Source of the DNA: Bacilli bacterium
GTDB taxonomy: Bacteria > Bacillota_I > Bacilli_A > RFN20 > CAG-826
Reading direction: 5' to 3'
Length of the DNA stretch: 7,305 nucleotides
Assembly: GCA_017617775.1 (NCBI GenBank)
Contig: JAFZVO010000059.1
Span: 1-7,305 of the forward strand
In this document: one piece after another, positions 1 to 6,063 of the stretch
Position numbering within the stretch: position 1 is the stretch's first letter
Layout of the letters: each line of letters begins with the position of its first letter
Made by a program: the position numbers and the translations under genes
Notes under the pieces: generated by a model
Seen by the model: the letters and a program-made list of their open reading frames with translations, nothing else
Databases searched by the model: none
What the model was told of the DNA's origin: nothing

Positions 1-582
1 ACTGTTTATTACAAAGTCTTTGGTGATGAAAACCACAATGACACAGCAGAAGCTAGTGTGGCTATTAATATTGCTAATGCGGCAAGCTCTGTAACTGCTG
101 CTCCAACAGCAAAGACAGGCTTAGAATATACTGGCTCTGCTCAAGAATTGGTTAATGCAGGTACTGCAACAGGTGGTACTTTGATGTATAAATTAGGTGA
201 GAATGGCATTTATTCAGAGTCCATTCCTACTGCGACTAATGCAGGCAATTATACTGTTTATTACAAAGTCTTTGGTGATGAAAACCATAATGACACAGAT
301 GAAAATAGTGTGGTTGTTAACATCGCTAAAGTGGCGAGCTCTGTAACAGCAGCCCCAACTGCTAAAGATAATTTAGCCAGTGATGGAACTGAGGTTGTTG
401 AACTTATTAATGCAGGTACTGCAACAGGTGGTACTATTCAATATAAATTGAATGATGGAGAATATTCTTCTAACATTCCTACAGTTATCAATCCTGGTGT
501 TTATACTATTTATTACAAAGTAGTGGGTGATGAAAACCACAATGACATCGCTGAAGAATCATTCAACGTCACTGTTGTTGAG
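1..582 (+). repeat. Tandem 84-residue (252-nt) extracellular repeats, 2.3 copies visible
   Basis: The partial unit 1-78 and the full units 79-330 and 331-582 share the phrases ASSVTAAPTAK, NAGTATGGT and YYKVxGDENHND. The DNA is nearly unchanged in places: bases 1-46 recur at 253-298 with a single mismatch (C36 versus T288), and a more diverged copy starts at 505. The spacing is exactly 252 nt each time. Compensating one-residue indels inside the third unit keep its total length at 84. The first visible unit is cut by the window edge, so more copies may lie upstream. The fold is probably a small beta-sandwich stalk domain; I do not assign a Pfam family with confidence. Confidence 0.9.
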
Positions 583-3500
583 AGAATTCATTATAGAGCC
601 TGGAACGGCACAAGTGTTGTTGATGTTGAAGGTGGTTGTATCAACTACACAGTTATTACTGAAAGCACTACAACATTAGAAGATGGTGTATGGTATGTTC
701 TTAAGAACAATGTCACTATCCCAACTCGTATTACAGTTAATGGCAACGCTCATATTATTCTTTGCGATGGTTGCACATTAACTGCAAGTGAAGGAATGAC
801 TGTTAATGCAGAAAATACTTTGAATATATATGGCCAAACTGCTGAAACTGGCAAAATTGTTGCAACTGGTATCAATAATACGGCTGGTATTGGTGGTGGT
901 GCTAATACAGCTGGCGGTATGGTCAATATTCACGGTGGCATAATTGAAGCCACGGGTGGAAACCATGGTGCTGGTATTGGTGGTGGTTATAAAAATGGTG
1001 GTTATGTCAACATCTATGGTGGTGAGATTGTCGCCAGAGGTGGCTTCGGCGGTGCTGGTATTGGTGGTGGTGCTGGATATAACGGCGGAACAGTCAATGT
1101 TCATGGTGGCACAGTCACAGCCATTGGTAACTATGCTGTAGGCATCGGTGCTGGTATTGAAGGTTCCTCTCAAGGCGAATTAATCGTTGATGAAGGTATT
1201 CATGTCTTCGGTGGTACTTCTGCTGACGATCTGGAAGAAAAAACTAACTATGACACTCAACGTTGGGACTATATGCTTATCATCGCCCATGTCCATGATT
1301 GGTCATATGTGGCTAATGGAGCGAGCATTACTGCAACATGCGGCAACGACAATTGTCCAGTGGCGACAGGTTTAACTTTAACTCTTACCGCTCCAATAGA
1401 TTATGTTTATGATGGCACAGCAAACACTGCGTCATTTGAGGCTGGCTATAACAATGCAGCATTTGCTAATCCAACTATATCCTATTATTTAAATAATACT
1501 TTAGTTGCTGAATGCATTAATGCTGGCACATATGAAGCGAGAGTGACTTTTGGTGGTCAAACTGCAGTATTAGAGTTTGTGATCGCTCAAGCGACTCCAA
1601 CAGGATATGATTTACCAACAGGTTTAGAAGCAACTTATGGTGATAAATTAAGTGATGTTACTTTACCAGCTGGCTGGTCTTGGAAAACACCTGCTGATGA
1701 AGTCGGTAATGTTGGTGATAGAGAACATGTTGCCATCTACACCCCAGCAGATGTTAACTACAAAGCAGTTGAAGAATCATTAACTATTGCAGTTGCAACG
1801 GCTGATCCAACATATACAAAACCAACAGGTCTAGAAGGTATTTTTGGTCAAACATTAAGCGATGTTACATTACCTTCTGGCTGGACTTGGAATGACCCAA
1901 CAATAAGCGTGGGCAATGTGGGAGAGCATAATTTTGATGCGACATACACTCCAAGCGATCCAAATTATCATGCCAAATCAGATGCATTAACAATCACAGT
2001 TAATCAAGCGATTCCAACTGGATATGATATTCCAACTGGTTTAGCGGCGACTTATGGCGATGATGTATCTTCTGTGACATTACCAACTAACTGGTCATGG
2101 AAATCATCTACTGACAAGGTTGGTAACGCTGGTGATAGAGAGCATGTTGCAATTTACACCCCAGCAGATACAAACTACAAAGCAGTGGAAGAAACATTGA
2201 CTATTGCAGTGGCTAAAGCCACTCCAACATATGTTGCTCCAAAAGATATTGAAGCTCCATATGATGTGACTTTAAGCAAAGTTGCCTTACCAGAAGGATT
2301 CTCCTGGATGGATAACACTCAAGTGGTCAACAAATGGGGTGAACAAACATATAAAGCCAAATTCACTCCAAGTGATACTGCTAATTACAACGTTATTGAA
2401 AACATTGACATCAAAGTGAATGTCAAATGGATCTTAGTGGATCCAACCCAAGGTGACGTCAATGTCACAATCAGCGACGGAGAAGTTTCATTTGATGTTA
2501 ACATCAAAGTGGAAGTCAAAGTGAAGACAGAAATCTCTGTCGATCAAAAGAGAACTGACTACGCTAACTTAGCGACAGAATCTTTCGTTAGTCCAAATGA
2601 AGATATCATGGCTATCTATGATGTCAAACTCATCAGAACGACAAATGGTGTAGAAGAAGAGATTCAACCATCTGATATCAAAGAAGGAACAACCATCTAT
2701 GTTCAAATGGCGATCCCTGAAGAATTAGTGGGCAAATCTTTCCGTTTATTACACATCCATAACGCTGACGATATCGTCGAAGTGACTAATTATTTCGTCA
2801 GTCAAGACGGTAAGACCTTAACTGTCGTCGTGGATAGATTATCGGAATTCGCTTTTGTCGGCGCGTTACCAGAAGGAGCAGATAATGGTTTTGATTATAA
2901 TACCACTCCTGTGTGGGCGGTTGTCTTACTCATCATCTTCGGTATCCTCTTATTAATCGGTTTATTCTTCTTATTCATCTTATTAAAGAAGAAGGACGAT
3001 GATGACGATGACGAAGAGAAGAAAGAACCAGTTAAAGCGATGTCTATTGCCTTTATTGCTCCATTATTCGTGATCTTAAATGCGGTGAACGGTGTGGTAA
3101 TTGCCTTTATCGTCGTCGCAGTGCTCACTGTCCTCGTCTGGGGAGCAGATGCCTTCTTATTCATAAAGAGAAAGAATAACAAAAAAGAACAGGTTAAAGA
3201 AGAACCTGTTCCTGCTATCGAAGAAAAAGAAGAATTAGAATCTTCTAAAGAAGAACCTGCTCCTAAAGAAGAGCAAAAGGTCAAAGAAGTTAAGGATGAA
3301 CCAAAAGTGGAGAAGAAGAAAACAACTCGCACTTTAAAAGAGACAATTGCAGTTGCATCCTCTTTGTCTTCCTCTAGCAAATGGAATAAAGAGACAATCG
3401 CGAAAGCCTTAAAAGAAAGTCATGGGGATGAAGTGGAGATCAATACGAGAGGTAATTTCACTTCGACTGGTCTTCCACTTGCAGATACTCATTATGCAGT

Positions 3501-4155
3501 TGATAAAGAAACAAGAAAATGTTTCATCTATGTCTATGAGACTAGTGGAGCACCTCTATTATTAATCAACGCGGATGACAAACTCATGGATGAAGTGAAG
3601 GAAAAACATAGCGATGTCTCAAGAAGTGCTTTCCCAAAATCTAAAGATGATTGGTACAGCATTCCTCTTGATGATTCCTATACTGACAAAGAAGTGCAAG
3701 TCATCTTGGACTACGCGCATGCATTAGCGTTGGGAAGAAATGAACAAGGCTTATCCATCAAAGACTCTTTGGCAATGGCTTCTGCCTCTAAAGGTGTCCA
3801 TACATTCAATAAACTCGCAGTCGTGGAATATTTATCTAACTATAAAGAAGTTGAAACCAACAATAGAAAGAATTTCACCTCTACCGGTCTTCCATTAGCG
3901 GACACTCATTACCTCACTGATGAAAAAGGGAAGAAGAGCTGTTTCATCTATGTCTATGAAACTTCTGGAGCGATGATGTTCCTCATCAAAGCTAACGATG
4001 AATTCGTGGATGGCTATAAAGATGAGCATCAAATTATTTCTAGAAGCGCTTTCCCAAAGTCAAAAGACAAATGGTATACAGTCGTTCTCGATGAATCATA
4101 TAGTGATGACGATGTCAAAAAACTGCTTGATGATTTAATCGCATTTAACAAATAG
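1..4155 (+). CDS. Large multi-repeat surface protein with three membrane segments and a tandem YjbR-like cytoplasmic tail (5' partial)
   Basis: The frame is open from base 1, so the GTG at 58 is an internal codon; the true start and any signal peptide lie upstream. 1384 residues are visible. In order they form: 84-residue repeats (1-582); a Gly-rich beta-helix-like block (583-1287); an HDW/CX4C module (1288-1371); one Ig-like module (1372-1590); four 70-residue Ig-like/MBG-type modules (1591-2427); a juxtamembrane domain (2428-2913); a membrane helix (2914-2985); a KKK plus six-Asp stretch; two more helices (3037-3165); a Lys/Glu/Pro linker; and two YjbR-like domains (3331-4152). No LPXTG motif is seen, so anchoring is by membrane helices. 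The inferred topology is outside exterior, inside tail. The exterior probably binds host or matrix glycans or proteins; the tail's role is unknown. Module recognition is by eye. The gene ends with TAG, with no clear terminator after it. Confidence 0.9.
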   Translation, partial: TVYYKVFGDENHNDTAEASVAINIANAASSVTAAPTAKTGLEYTGSAQELVNAGTATGGTLMYKLGENGIYSESIPTATNAGNYTVYYKVFGDENHNDTDENSVVVNIAKVASSVTAAPTAKDNLASDGTEVVELINAGTATGGTIQYKLNDGEYSSNIPTVINPGVYTIYYKVVGDENHNDIAEESFNVTVVERIHYRAWNGTSVVDVEGGCINYTVITESTTTLEDGVWYVLKNNVTIPTRITVNGNAHIILCDGCTLTASEGMTVNAENTLNIYGQTAETGKIVATGINNTAGIGGGANTAGGMVNIHGGIIEATGGNHGAGIGGGYKNGGYVNIYGGEIVARGGFGGAGIGGGAGYNGGTVNVHGGTVTAIGNYAVGIGAGIEGSSQGELIVDEGIHVFGGTSADDLEEKTNYDTQRWDYMLIIAHVHDWSYVANGASITATCGNDNCPVATGLTLTLTAPIDYVYDGTANTASFEAGYNNAAFANPTISYYLNNTLVAECINAGTYEARVTFGGQTAVLEFVIAQATPTGYDLPTGLEATYGDKLSDVTLPAGWSWKTPADEVGNVGDREHVAIYTPADVNYKAVEESLTIAVATADPTYTKPTGLEGIFGQTLSDVTLPSGWTWNDPTISVGNVGEHNFDATYTPSDPNYHAKSDALTITVNQAIPTGYDIPTGLAATYGDDVSSVTLPTNWSWKSSTDKVGNAGDREHVAIYTPADTNYKAVEETLTIAVAKATPTYVAPKDIEAPYDVTLSKVALPEGFSWMDNTQVVNKWGEQTYKAKFTPSDTANYNVIENIDIKVNVKWILVDPTQGDVNVTISDGEVSFDVNIKVEVKVKTEISVDQKRTDYANLATESFVSPNEDIMAIYDVKLIRTTNGVEEEIQPSDIKEGTTIYVQMAIPEELVGKSFRLLHIHNADDIVEVTNYFVSQDGKTLTVVVDRLSEFAFVGALPEGADNGFDYNTTPVWAVVLLIIFGILLLIGLFFLFILLKKKDDDDDDEEKKEPVKAMSIAFIAPLFVILNAVNGVVIAFIVVAVLTVLVWGADAFLFIKRKNNKKEQVKEEPVPAIEEKEELESSKEEPAPKEEQKVKEVKDEPKVEKKKTTRTLKETIAVASSLSSSSKWNKETIAKALKESHGDEVEINTRGNFTSTGLPLADTHYAVDKETRKCFIYVYETSGAPLLLINADDKLMDEVKEKHSDVSRSAFPKSKDDWYSIPLDDSYTDKEVQVILDYAHALALGRNEQGLSIKDSLAMASASKGVHTFNKLAVVEYLSNYKEVETNNRKNFTSTGLPLADTHYLTDEKGKKSCFIYVYETSGAMMFLIKANDEFVDGYKDEHQIISRSAFPKSKDKWYTVVLDESYSDDDVKKLLDDLIAFNK
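583..1287 (+). repeat. Beta-helix-type glycine-rich block with four GIGGG/GIGAG rungs
   Basis: A lead-in with WYVLKNNVTI and IILCDGCTL is followed by repeated units of the form GIGGG, then G-VNI-GG-I/V-A-GG. The GIGGG motifs start at 886, 973 and 1057, with a degenerate GIGAG at 1141, so the spacing is 87, 84 and 84 nt (28-29 residues per unit). This pattern of short beta strands separated by Gly turns is typical of right-handed beta-helix, carbohydrate-binding-like regions in gut Firmicutes surface proteins. It is expected to be extracellular and probably ligand-binding or stalk-forming. Polysaccharide binding is an inference from family resemblance, with no specific binding residue identified. 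Confidence 0.75.
1288..1590 (+). other. HDW/CX4C module followed by a single Ig-like module inside the surface protein
   Basis: The module begins with HVHDWSY, continues with GASITATC, and has two cysteines (codons at 1339 and 1354) spaced CX4C. This HDWSY-ITATC phrase is a recurring joint in Firmicutes surface proteins just before Ig-like modules. The cysteines could form a disulfide or bind a metal; the sequence does not decide. From about 1372 an Ig-like unit follows (YDGTANTASF, INAGTYEARVTFGG), ending in VLEFVIAQ, which leads straight into the 70-residue repeats. Confidence 0.6.
1591..2427 (+). repeat. Four tandem 70-residue Ig-like/MBG-type modules in an A-B-A'-B' order
   Basis: The units are 1591-1800, 1801-2007, 2008-2217 and 2218-2427 (70, 69, 70 and 70 residues). 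Each opens with a PTGY- or PTY-like phrase. Most then carry a TYGD-like turn, a DVTLP-GWSW core, a VGNVG segment and a YTPAD-NY strand. By eye, units 1 and 3 share roughly three quarters of residues, including GDREHVAIYTPAD and NYKAVEE, while units 1 and 2 are clearly less alike. Units 2 and 4 share TPSD and TPTY/DPTY openings but have drifted further. They probably act as spacers that project the N-terminal domains from the membrane. Confidence 0.85.
2914..3165 (+). other. Three-helix membrane anchor of the surface protein
   Basis: Helix 1 (2914-2985) is a long run of Ile/Leu/Phe. It is followed at once by three Lys and six consecutive Asp codons (2986-3012) and more Glu/Lys, which marks a cytoplasmic side by the positive-inside rule. 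Helices 2 (about 3037-3093) and 3 (about 3097-3165) are separated only by a short NAVNG turn, then IKRKNNKK follows. Three crossings place the repeats outside and the C-terminal 330 residues inside. This is unlike the single-helix plus LPXTG anchor of typical Gram-positive adhesins. Confidence 0.8.
3331..4152 (+). repeat. Two tandem YjbR-like domains at the C-terminus of the surface protein
   Basis: Domain A (about 3331-3753) and domain B (3754-4152) are homologous copies about 139 residues apart. Shared blocks are NFTSTGLPLADTHY (3454-3495 and 3871-3912), CFIYVYETSGA, and SRSAFPKSKD-WY (3619-3657 and 4039-4077), each ending in LD-SY-D plus a terminal helix. The second half, with its K-WY-V-LD-S-D-E-V pattern followed by a helix, resembles the MmcQ/YjbR (CyaY-like fold) family, where the usual form is HWN-V-LDG. 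Each copy also has an N-terminal helix of about 35 residues (LKETIAVASS / IKDSLAMASA). YjbR proteins are often labelled DNA-binding, but their function is not established, so none is assigned here. Confidence 0.6.
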
Positions 4156-4270
4156 TATCTATAAATAATTATTCCTGATTTAGTTTTTAAGATTTACGGT
4201 GGCAGCTACGAATGTAGTGGAACATTCTCATTACTTGCAGAGGACCACGAATAATTTATAATAATAAAGT
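4156..4270 (+). other. Intergenic region with small competing hairpins and no clear terminator
   Basis: This 115-bp gap holds a T-rich stretch (4180-4188) without a GC stem before it, so no intrinsic terminator is evident for the surface-protein gene. Two overlapping inverted repeats are present: CTAC/GTAG around GAAT (4206-4217) and GAATGT/ACATTC around a six-base loop (4210-4227). They cannot form together. They lie upstream of the candidate promoter, so only read-through RNA would contain them. Confidence 0.4.
4235..4262 (+). promoter_or_regulatory. Sigma-A-type promoter placed for a leaderless channel mRNA
   Basis: There is a perfect TATAAT at 4257-4262, with a weak -35 candidate TTGCAG at 4235-4240 and a 16-bp spacer. 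The ATG at 4271 is only eight bases past the -10 box, so transcription would start at or within two bases of the start codon. No Shine-Dalgarno sequence lies between 4263 and 4270 (AATAAAGT). Confidence 0.55.
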
Positions 4271-5215
4271 ATGGCCAAAAAGAAACTTACAAAATATCAG
4301 AAAAGACTCGCTCAATTGATCGCGAATGGGGCGATATCCACATTAGCCTTGCTTTTCTGTGTTCTCAGCGCGAGCTTTTTCCTCAAAGGTGAGATGGCAG
4401 CGAATATCTTCTTACCATTAGCTTGCTTCTTCATGGGAGCCATCTACTTTTTAAATTATTTTACAAAAGAGAAAACTAAGCTCTCGGCAATTCGAAATTT
4501 TGGATTAGTTGGCATCTATTCGGTTCTCATTGTTCTCTCGATAATTGCTGCCTTTAGCCGCAATGTTCTCGCTTTATTCATATTCGTCTTCTTCTTGATG
4601 TTTATCTTTGATACGATCATCGGTTTGGTGATGAAACATAAAGCGAGAAATGTTGTTTTAGCGATTTTAAAATTCCTTTTAGCAATTCTATTTATTCTTC
4701 TATTTGTCGCTGTGTACATCTTCGGAGATGAAGAAGTGCTCGGAATGATGTTTGCTTTTGTCCCTCTCCTCATGGCCATCATTGCCTTTGCTCATGCGAT
4801 GTTAATGGTGTTCTCTGGGGTGAGAAAAACAACGATTGTCCAAATCTTAAAGAAAACATATTCCATTGAAATTTTATACGGCTTAATCGTCTTGGTTGTC
4901 GCGACCGCTTTAGTCTTAACAATTACCGAGGATAATATGTCGATCGGTGACGCCTTATGGTATTGCTTTGCCTTGGTGACAACCATCGGTTTTGGTGATG
5001 TTACCGCGGTGACAATCGTGGGCCGTATTCTCTCTGTCATTTTAGGTATATACGGCATCATCGTCGTCGCTTTGATCACATCAATCATCGTCAACTTCTA
5101 TAATGAGACAAAGCATGACCGTGATGATGAAGAAGATGAGGTCTTAAAAGAAGAGCTCAAAGAACTCAACGATCAGAGAAAAGAAGAAGTCGAAAAAAAA
5201 GCAGACGAAGAATAA
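4271..5215 (+). CDS. Potassium-channel-type pore protein with a six-helix N-terminal membrane domain
   Basis: A 314-residue membrane protein. About six hydrophobic helices (residues 21-37, 43-63, 76-95, 98-121, 128-151 and 156-181) precede a classic two-helix pore: outer helix 203-219, pore helix near 225-236, selectivity filter TTIGFGD at 237-243, inner helix about 248-277. The filter identifies an Ion_trans_2-type K+ channel; Phe replaces the usual Tyr of GYGD, a known natural variant. The N-terminal helices lack the spaced Arg/Lys series of a voltage sensor. The C-terminal tail (280-314) is highly charged and probably coiled coil, with no RCK nucleotide-binding domain, so gating is unclear. 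It probably conducts K+ as a tetramer. ATG 4271 is chosen because it follows the -10 box directly and the Lys-rich N-terminus suits a membrane protein. It may be co-transcribed with the transporter downstream. Confidence 0.85.
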   Translation: MAKKKLTKYQKRLAQLIANGAISTLALLFCVLSASFFLKGEMAANIFLPLACFFMGAIYFLNYFTKEKTKLSAIRNFGLVGIYSVLIVLSIIAAFSRNVLALFIFVFFLMFIFDTIIGLVMKHKARNVVLAILKFLLAILFILLFVAVYIFGDEEVLGMMFAFVPLLMAIIAFAHAMLMVFSGVRKTTIVQILKKTYSIEILYGLIVLVVATALVLTITEDNMSIGDALWYCFALVTTIGFGDVTAVTIVGRILSVILGIYGIIVVALITSIIVNFYNETKHDRDDEEDEVLKEELKELNDQRKEEVEKKADEE

Positions 5216-5218
5216 AAT
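5190..5218 (+). promoter_or_regulatory. Possible promoter for the transporter leader RNA
   Basis: TAAAAT at 5213-5218 (one mismatch to TATAAT) has a poor -35 candidate TCGAAA at 5190-5195 with a 17-bp spacer, inside the end of the channel gene. Its predicted start, near 5225, coincides with the first base of the leader hairpin, which is where a riboswitch RNA would begin. The A-rich context makes chance matches likely. Confidence 0.3.
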
Positions 5219-5224
5219 AGTGAA

Positions 5225-5276
5225 TAACGGAGTATGGCACTCTACAACCTCCGTTAAATAAATTAAAACAAAGGAG
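5225..5276 (+). promoter_or_regulatory. Candidate preQ1-type riboswitch / SD-sequestering pseudoknot before the queuosine-precursor transporter
   Basis: An eight-bp stem, TAACGGAG (5225-5232) with CTCCGTTA (5249-5256), closes a 16-base loop. An A-rich single strand then leads to the SD AAAGGAG (5270-5276). Loop bases CTCT (5240-5243) can pair with SD bases GGAG (5273-5276), giving an H-type pseudoknot. Alternatively the 3' arm CTCC (5249-5252) can pair with the same GGAG, competing with the 5' arm. A stem, a loop ending in CTACAAC, an A-rich tail and an SD inside the pseudoknot all recall preQ1-I riboswitches, and the next gene belongs to the family they commonly control. Against this, the loop and tail are longer than in the class I examples I remember, and no class is matched fully. 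Confidence 0.5.
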
Positions 5277-5283
5277 AAAAAAC

Positions 5284-6063
5284 ATGTCAGAATCTACTAC
5301 TAGCGCTTTCTCGCGCTGGATGAGAAAAGAAGCCCAAGAATCGAAACTACTATTCCGTAGCATCCCCTCGTATATCGTGGCTTTTTTTGTGGTCTCCGTC
5401 ATCGCGATGAACATCCTCGCGAACAAGACCATCGTCAATGAAGAATGGATTGCTTTAGATGGAGGTATCCTCATCTCGTGGTTATCTTTCTTATGCATGG
5501 ATGTTGTCACCAAACATTTCGGTCCACGAGCCGCAAACAAGATGACGATCTTTGCGGTGGTGGTGAACCTCCTCGTCTGCTTGATATTCTTTATCGTGAG
5601 CGTCATACCCACAAAAGATGATTATACGGTGTTTAATACGATTATCGGAGGAACATGGTTCATCCTTTTATCATCAACGATTGCCTTTATATCCTCGGGT
5701 ATTCTCAATAATTTTTTAAATTATCTGATCAATAAACAGTTCAAAAGAAACCCTGATGGAAAAGTGGCTTTCACGGTGAGTTGCTATGTCTCGACATTCA
5801 TCGGACAATTCGTCGATAATCTCATCTTCTCAGTTTTAACATTTATGGTTTTTGCCCCGATATTCTGGGATGGGTTCTCTTGGACCTTTATCCAGGCTTT
5901 GATGTGCGCGTTGACTGGAGCGGTCTTAGAACTGCTCATGGAAGTGATATTCTCCCCATTTGGCTATATGATTTCTAAACGCTGGAAAAGAGATGGAGTG
6001 GGTGAAGAATATTTCAAATTAATGGAGGAAAATAACAATGAAAATATTGATCACAGGAACTAG
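5284..6063 (+). CDS. VUT/YhhQ-family queuosine precursor transporter
   Basis: A 259-residue integral membrane protein with about six helices (residues 29-45, 59-72, 86-108, 120-145, 162-192 and 201-233). Family hallmarks visible are NILANKT (43-49), the SWLSFLCMD...HFGPRAAN segment (65-85, with Asp73 and Gly80) and STFIGQFVDNLIF (170-182). This family (formerly DUF165, also called VUT) imports queuosine precursors such as preQ0, preQ1 or queuine for tRNA wobble modification at GUN anticodons. Which precursor is used cannot be read from sequence. The ATG at 5284 follows a strong AAAGGAG by seven bases. It is slightly longer than E. coli YhhQ because of an extended charged N-terminus and C-terminal tail. 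Its last 26 bases overlap the next gene. Expression is probably controlled by the structured leader in front of it. Confidence 0.88.
   Translation: MSESTTSAFSRWMRKEAQESKLLFRSIPSYIVAFFVVSVIAMNILANKTIVNEEWIALDGGILISWLSFLCMDVVTKHFGPRAANKMTIFAVVVNLLVCLIFFIVSVIPTKDDYTVFNTIIGGTWFILLSSTIAFISSGILNNFLNYLINKQFKRNPDGKVAFTVSCYVSTFIGQFVDNLIFSVLTFMVFAPIFWDGFSWTFIQALMCALTGAVLELLMEVIFSPFGYMISKRWKRDGVGEEYFKLMEENNNENIDHRN
6024..6028 (+). promoter_or_regulatory. Ribosome binding site GGAGG of the reductase, inside the transporter gene
   Basis: GGAGG lies nine bases before the ATG at 6038, within the transporter's C-terminal codons. It fixes the reductase start despite the 26-bp overlap and argues for translational coupling of the two genes. 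Confidence 0.8.

Noticed and set aside
58..60. GTG at 58 as the start of the surface protein
   Set aside because: The same frame is open back to base 1 and encodes the end of another 84-residue repeat (TVYYKVFGDENHND), so 58 is an internal valine codon.
778..1173. Reverse-strand Thr/Ser-rich frame opposite the Gly-rich block
   Set aside because: Its composition is explained by the complement of GGT-rich beta-helix codons; no SD or domain is seen.
1..2427. CRISPR or other short non-coding repeat array
   Set aside because: The repeats are in frame, protein-coding and far longer than CRISPR repeats; there are no spacers.
2878..3000. LPXTG sortase anchor at the first hydrophobic segment
   Set aside because: No LPXTG-like motif precedes the helix, and a long cytoplasmic domain follows, so sortase cleavage is not supported.
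2895..3380. Reverse-strand open frame rich in serine and phenylalanine
   Set aside because: It is antisense to the membrane and Asp/Glu/Lys-rich linker region. Its Ser runs are just the complement of GAT/GAA/GAC codons, it has no family features, and the + frame is clearly real.
5225..5256. Intrinsic terminator after the channel gene
   Set aside because: The stem is sound, but it is followed by AATAAATTAAAAC rather than a U-tract, and the strong SD of the next gene follows at once. A regulatory leader fits better.
5166..5612. Reverse-strand frame covering the transporter leader
   Set aside because: It overlaps the 5' part of a well-supported transporter and lacks recognisable motifs; it is a shadow of the + strand codons.
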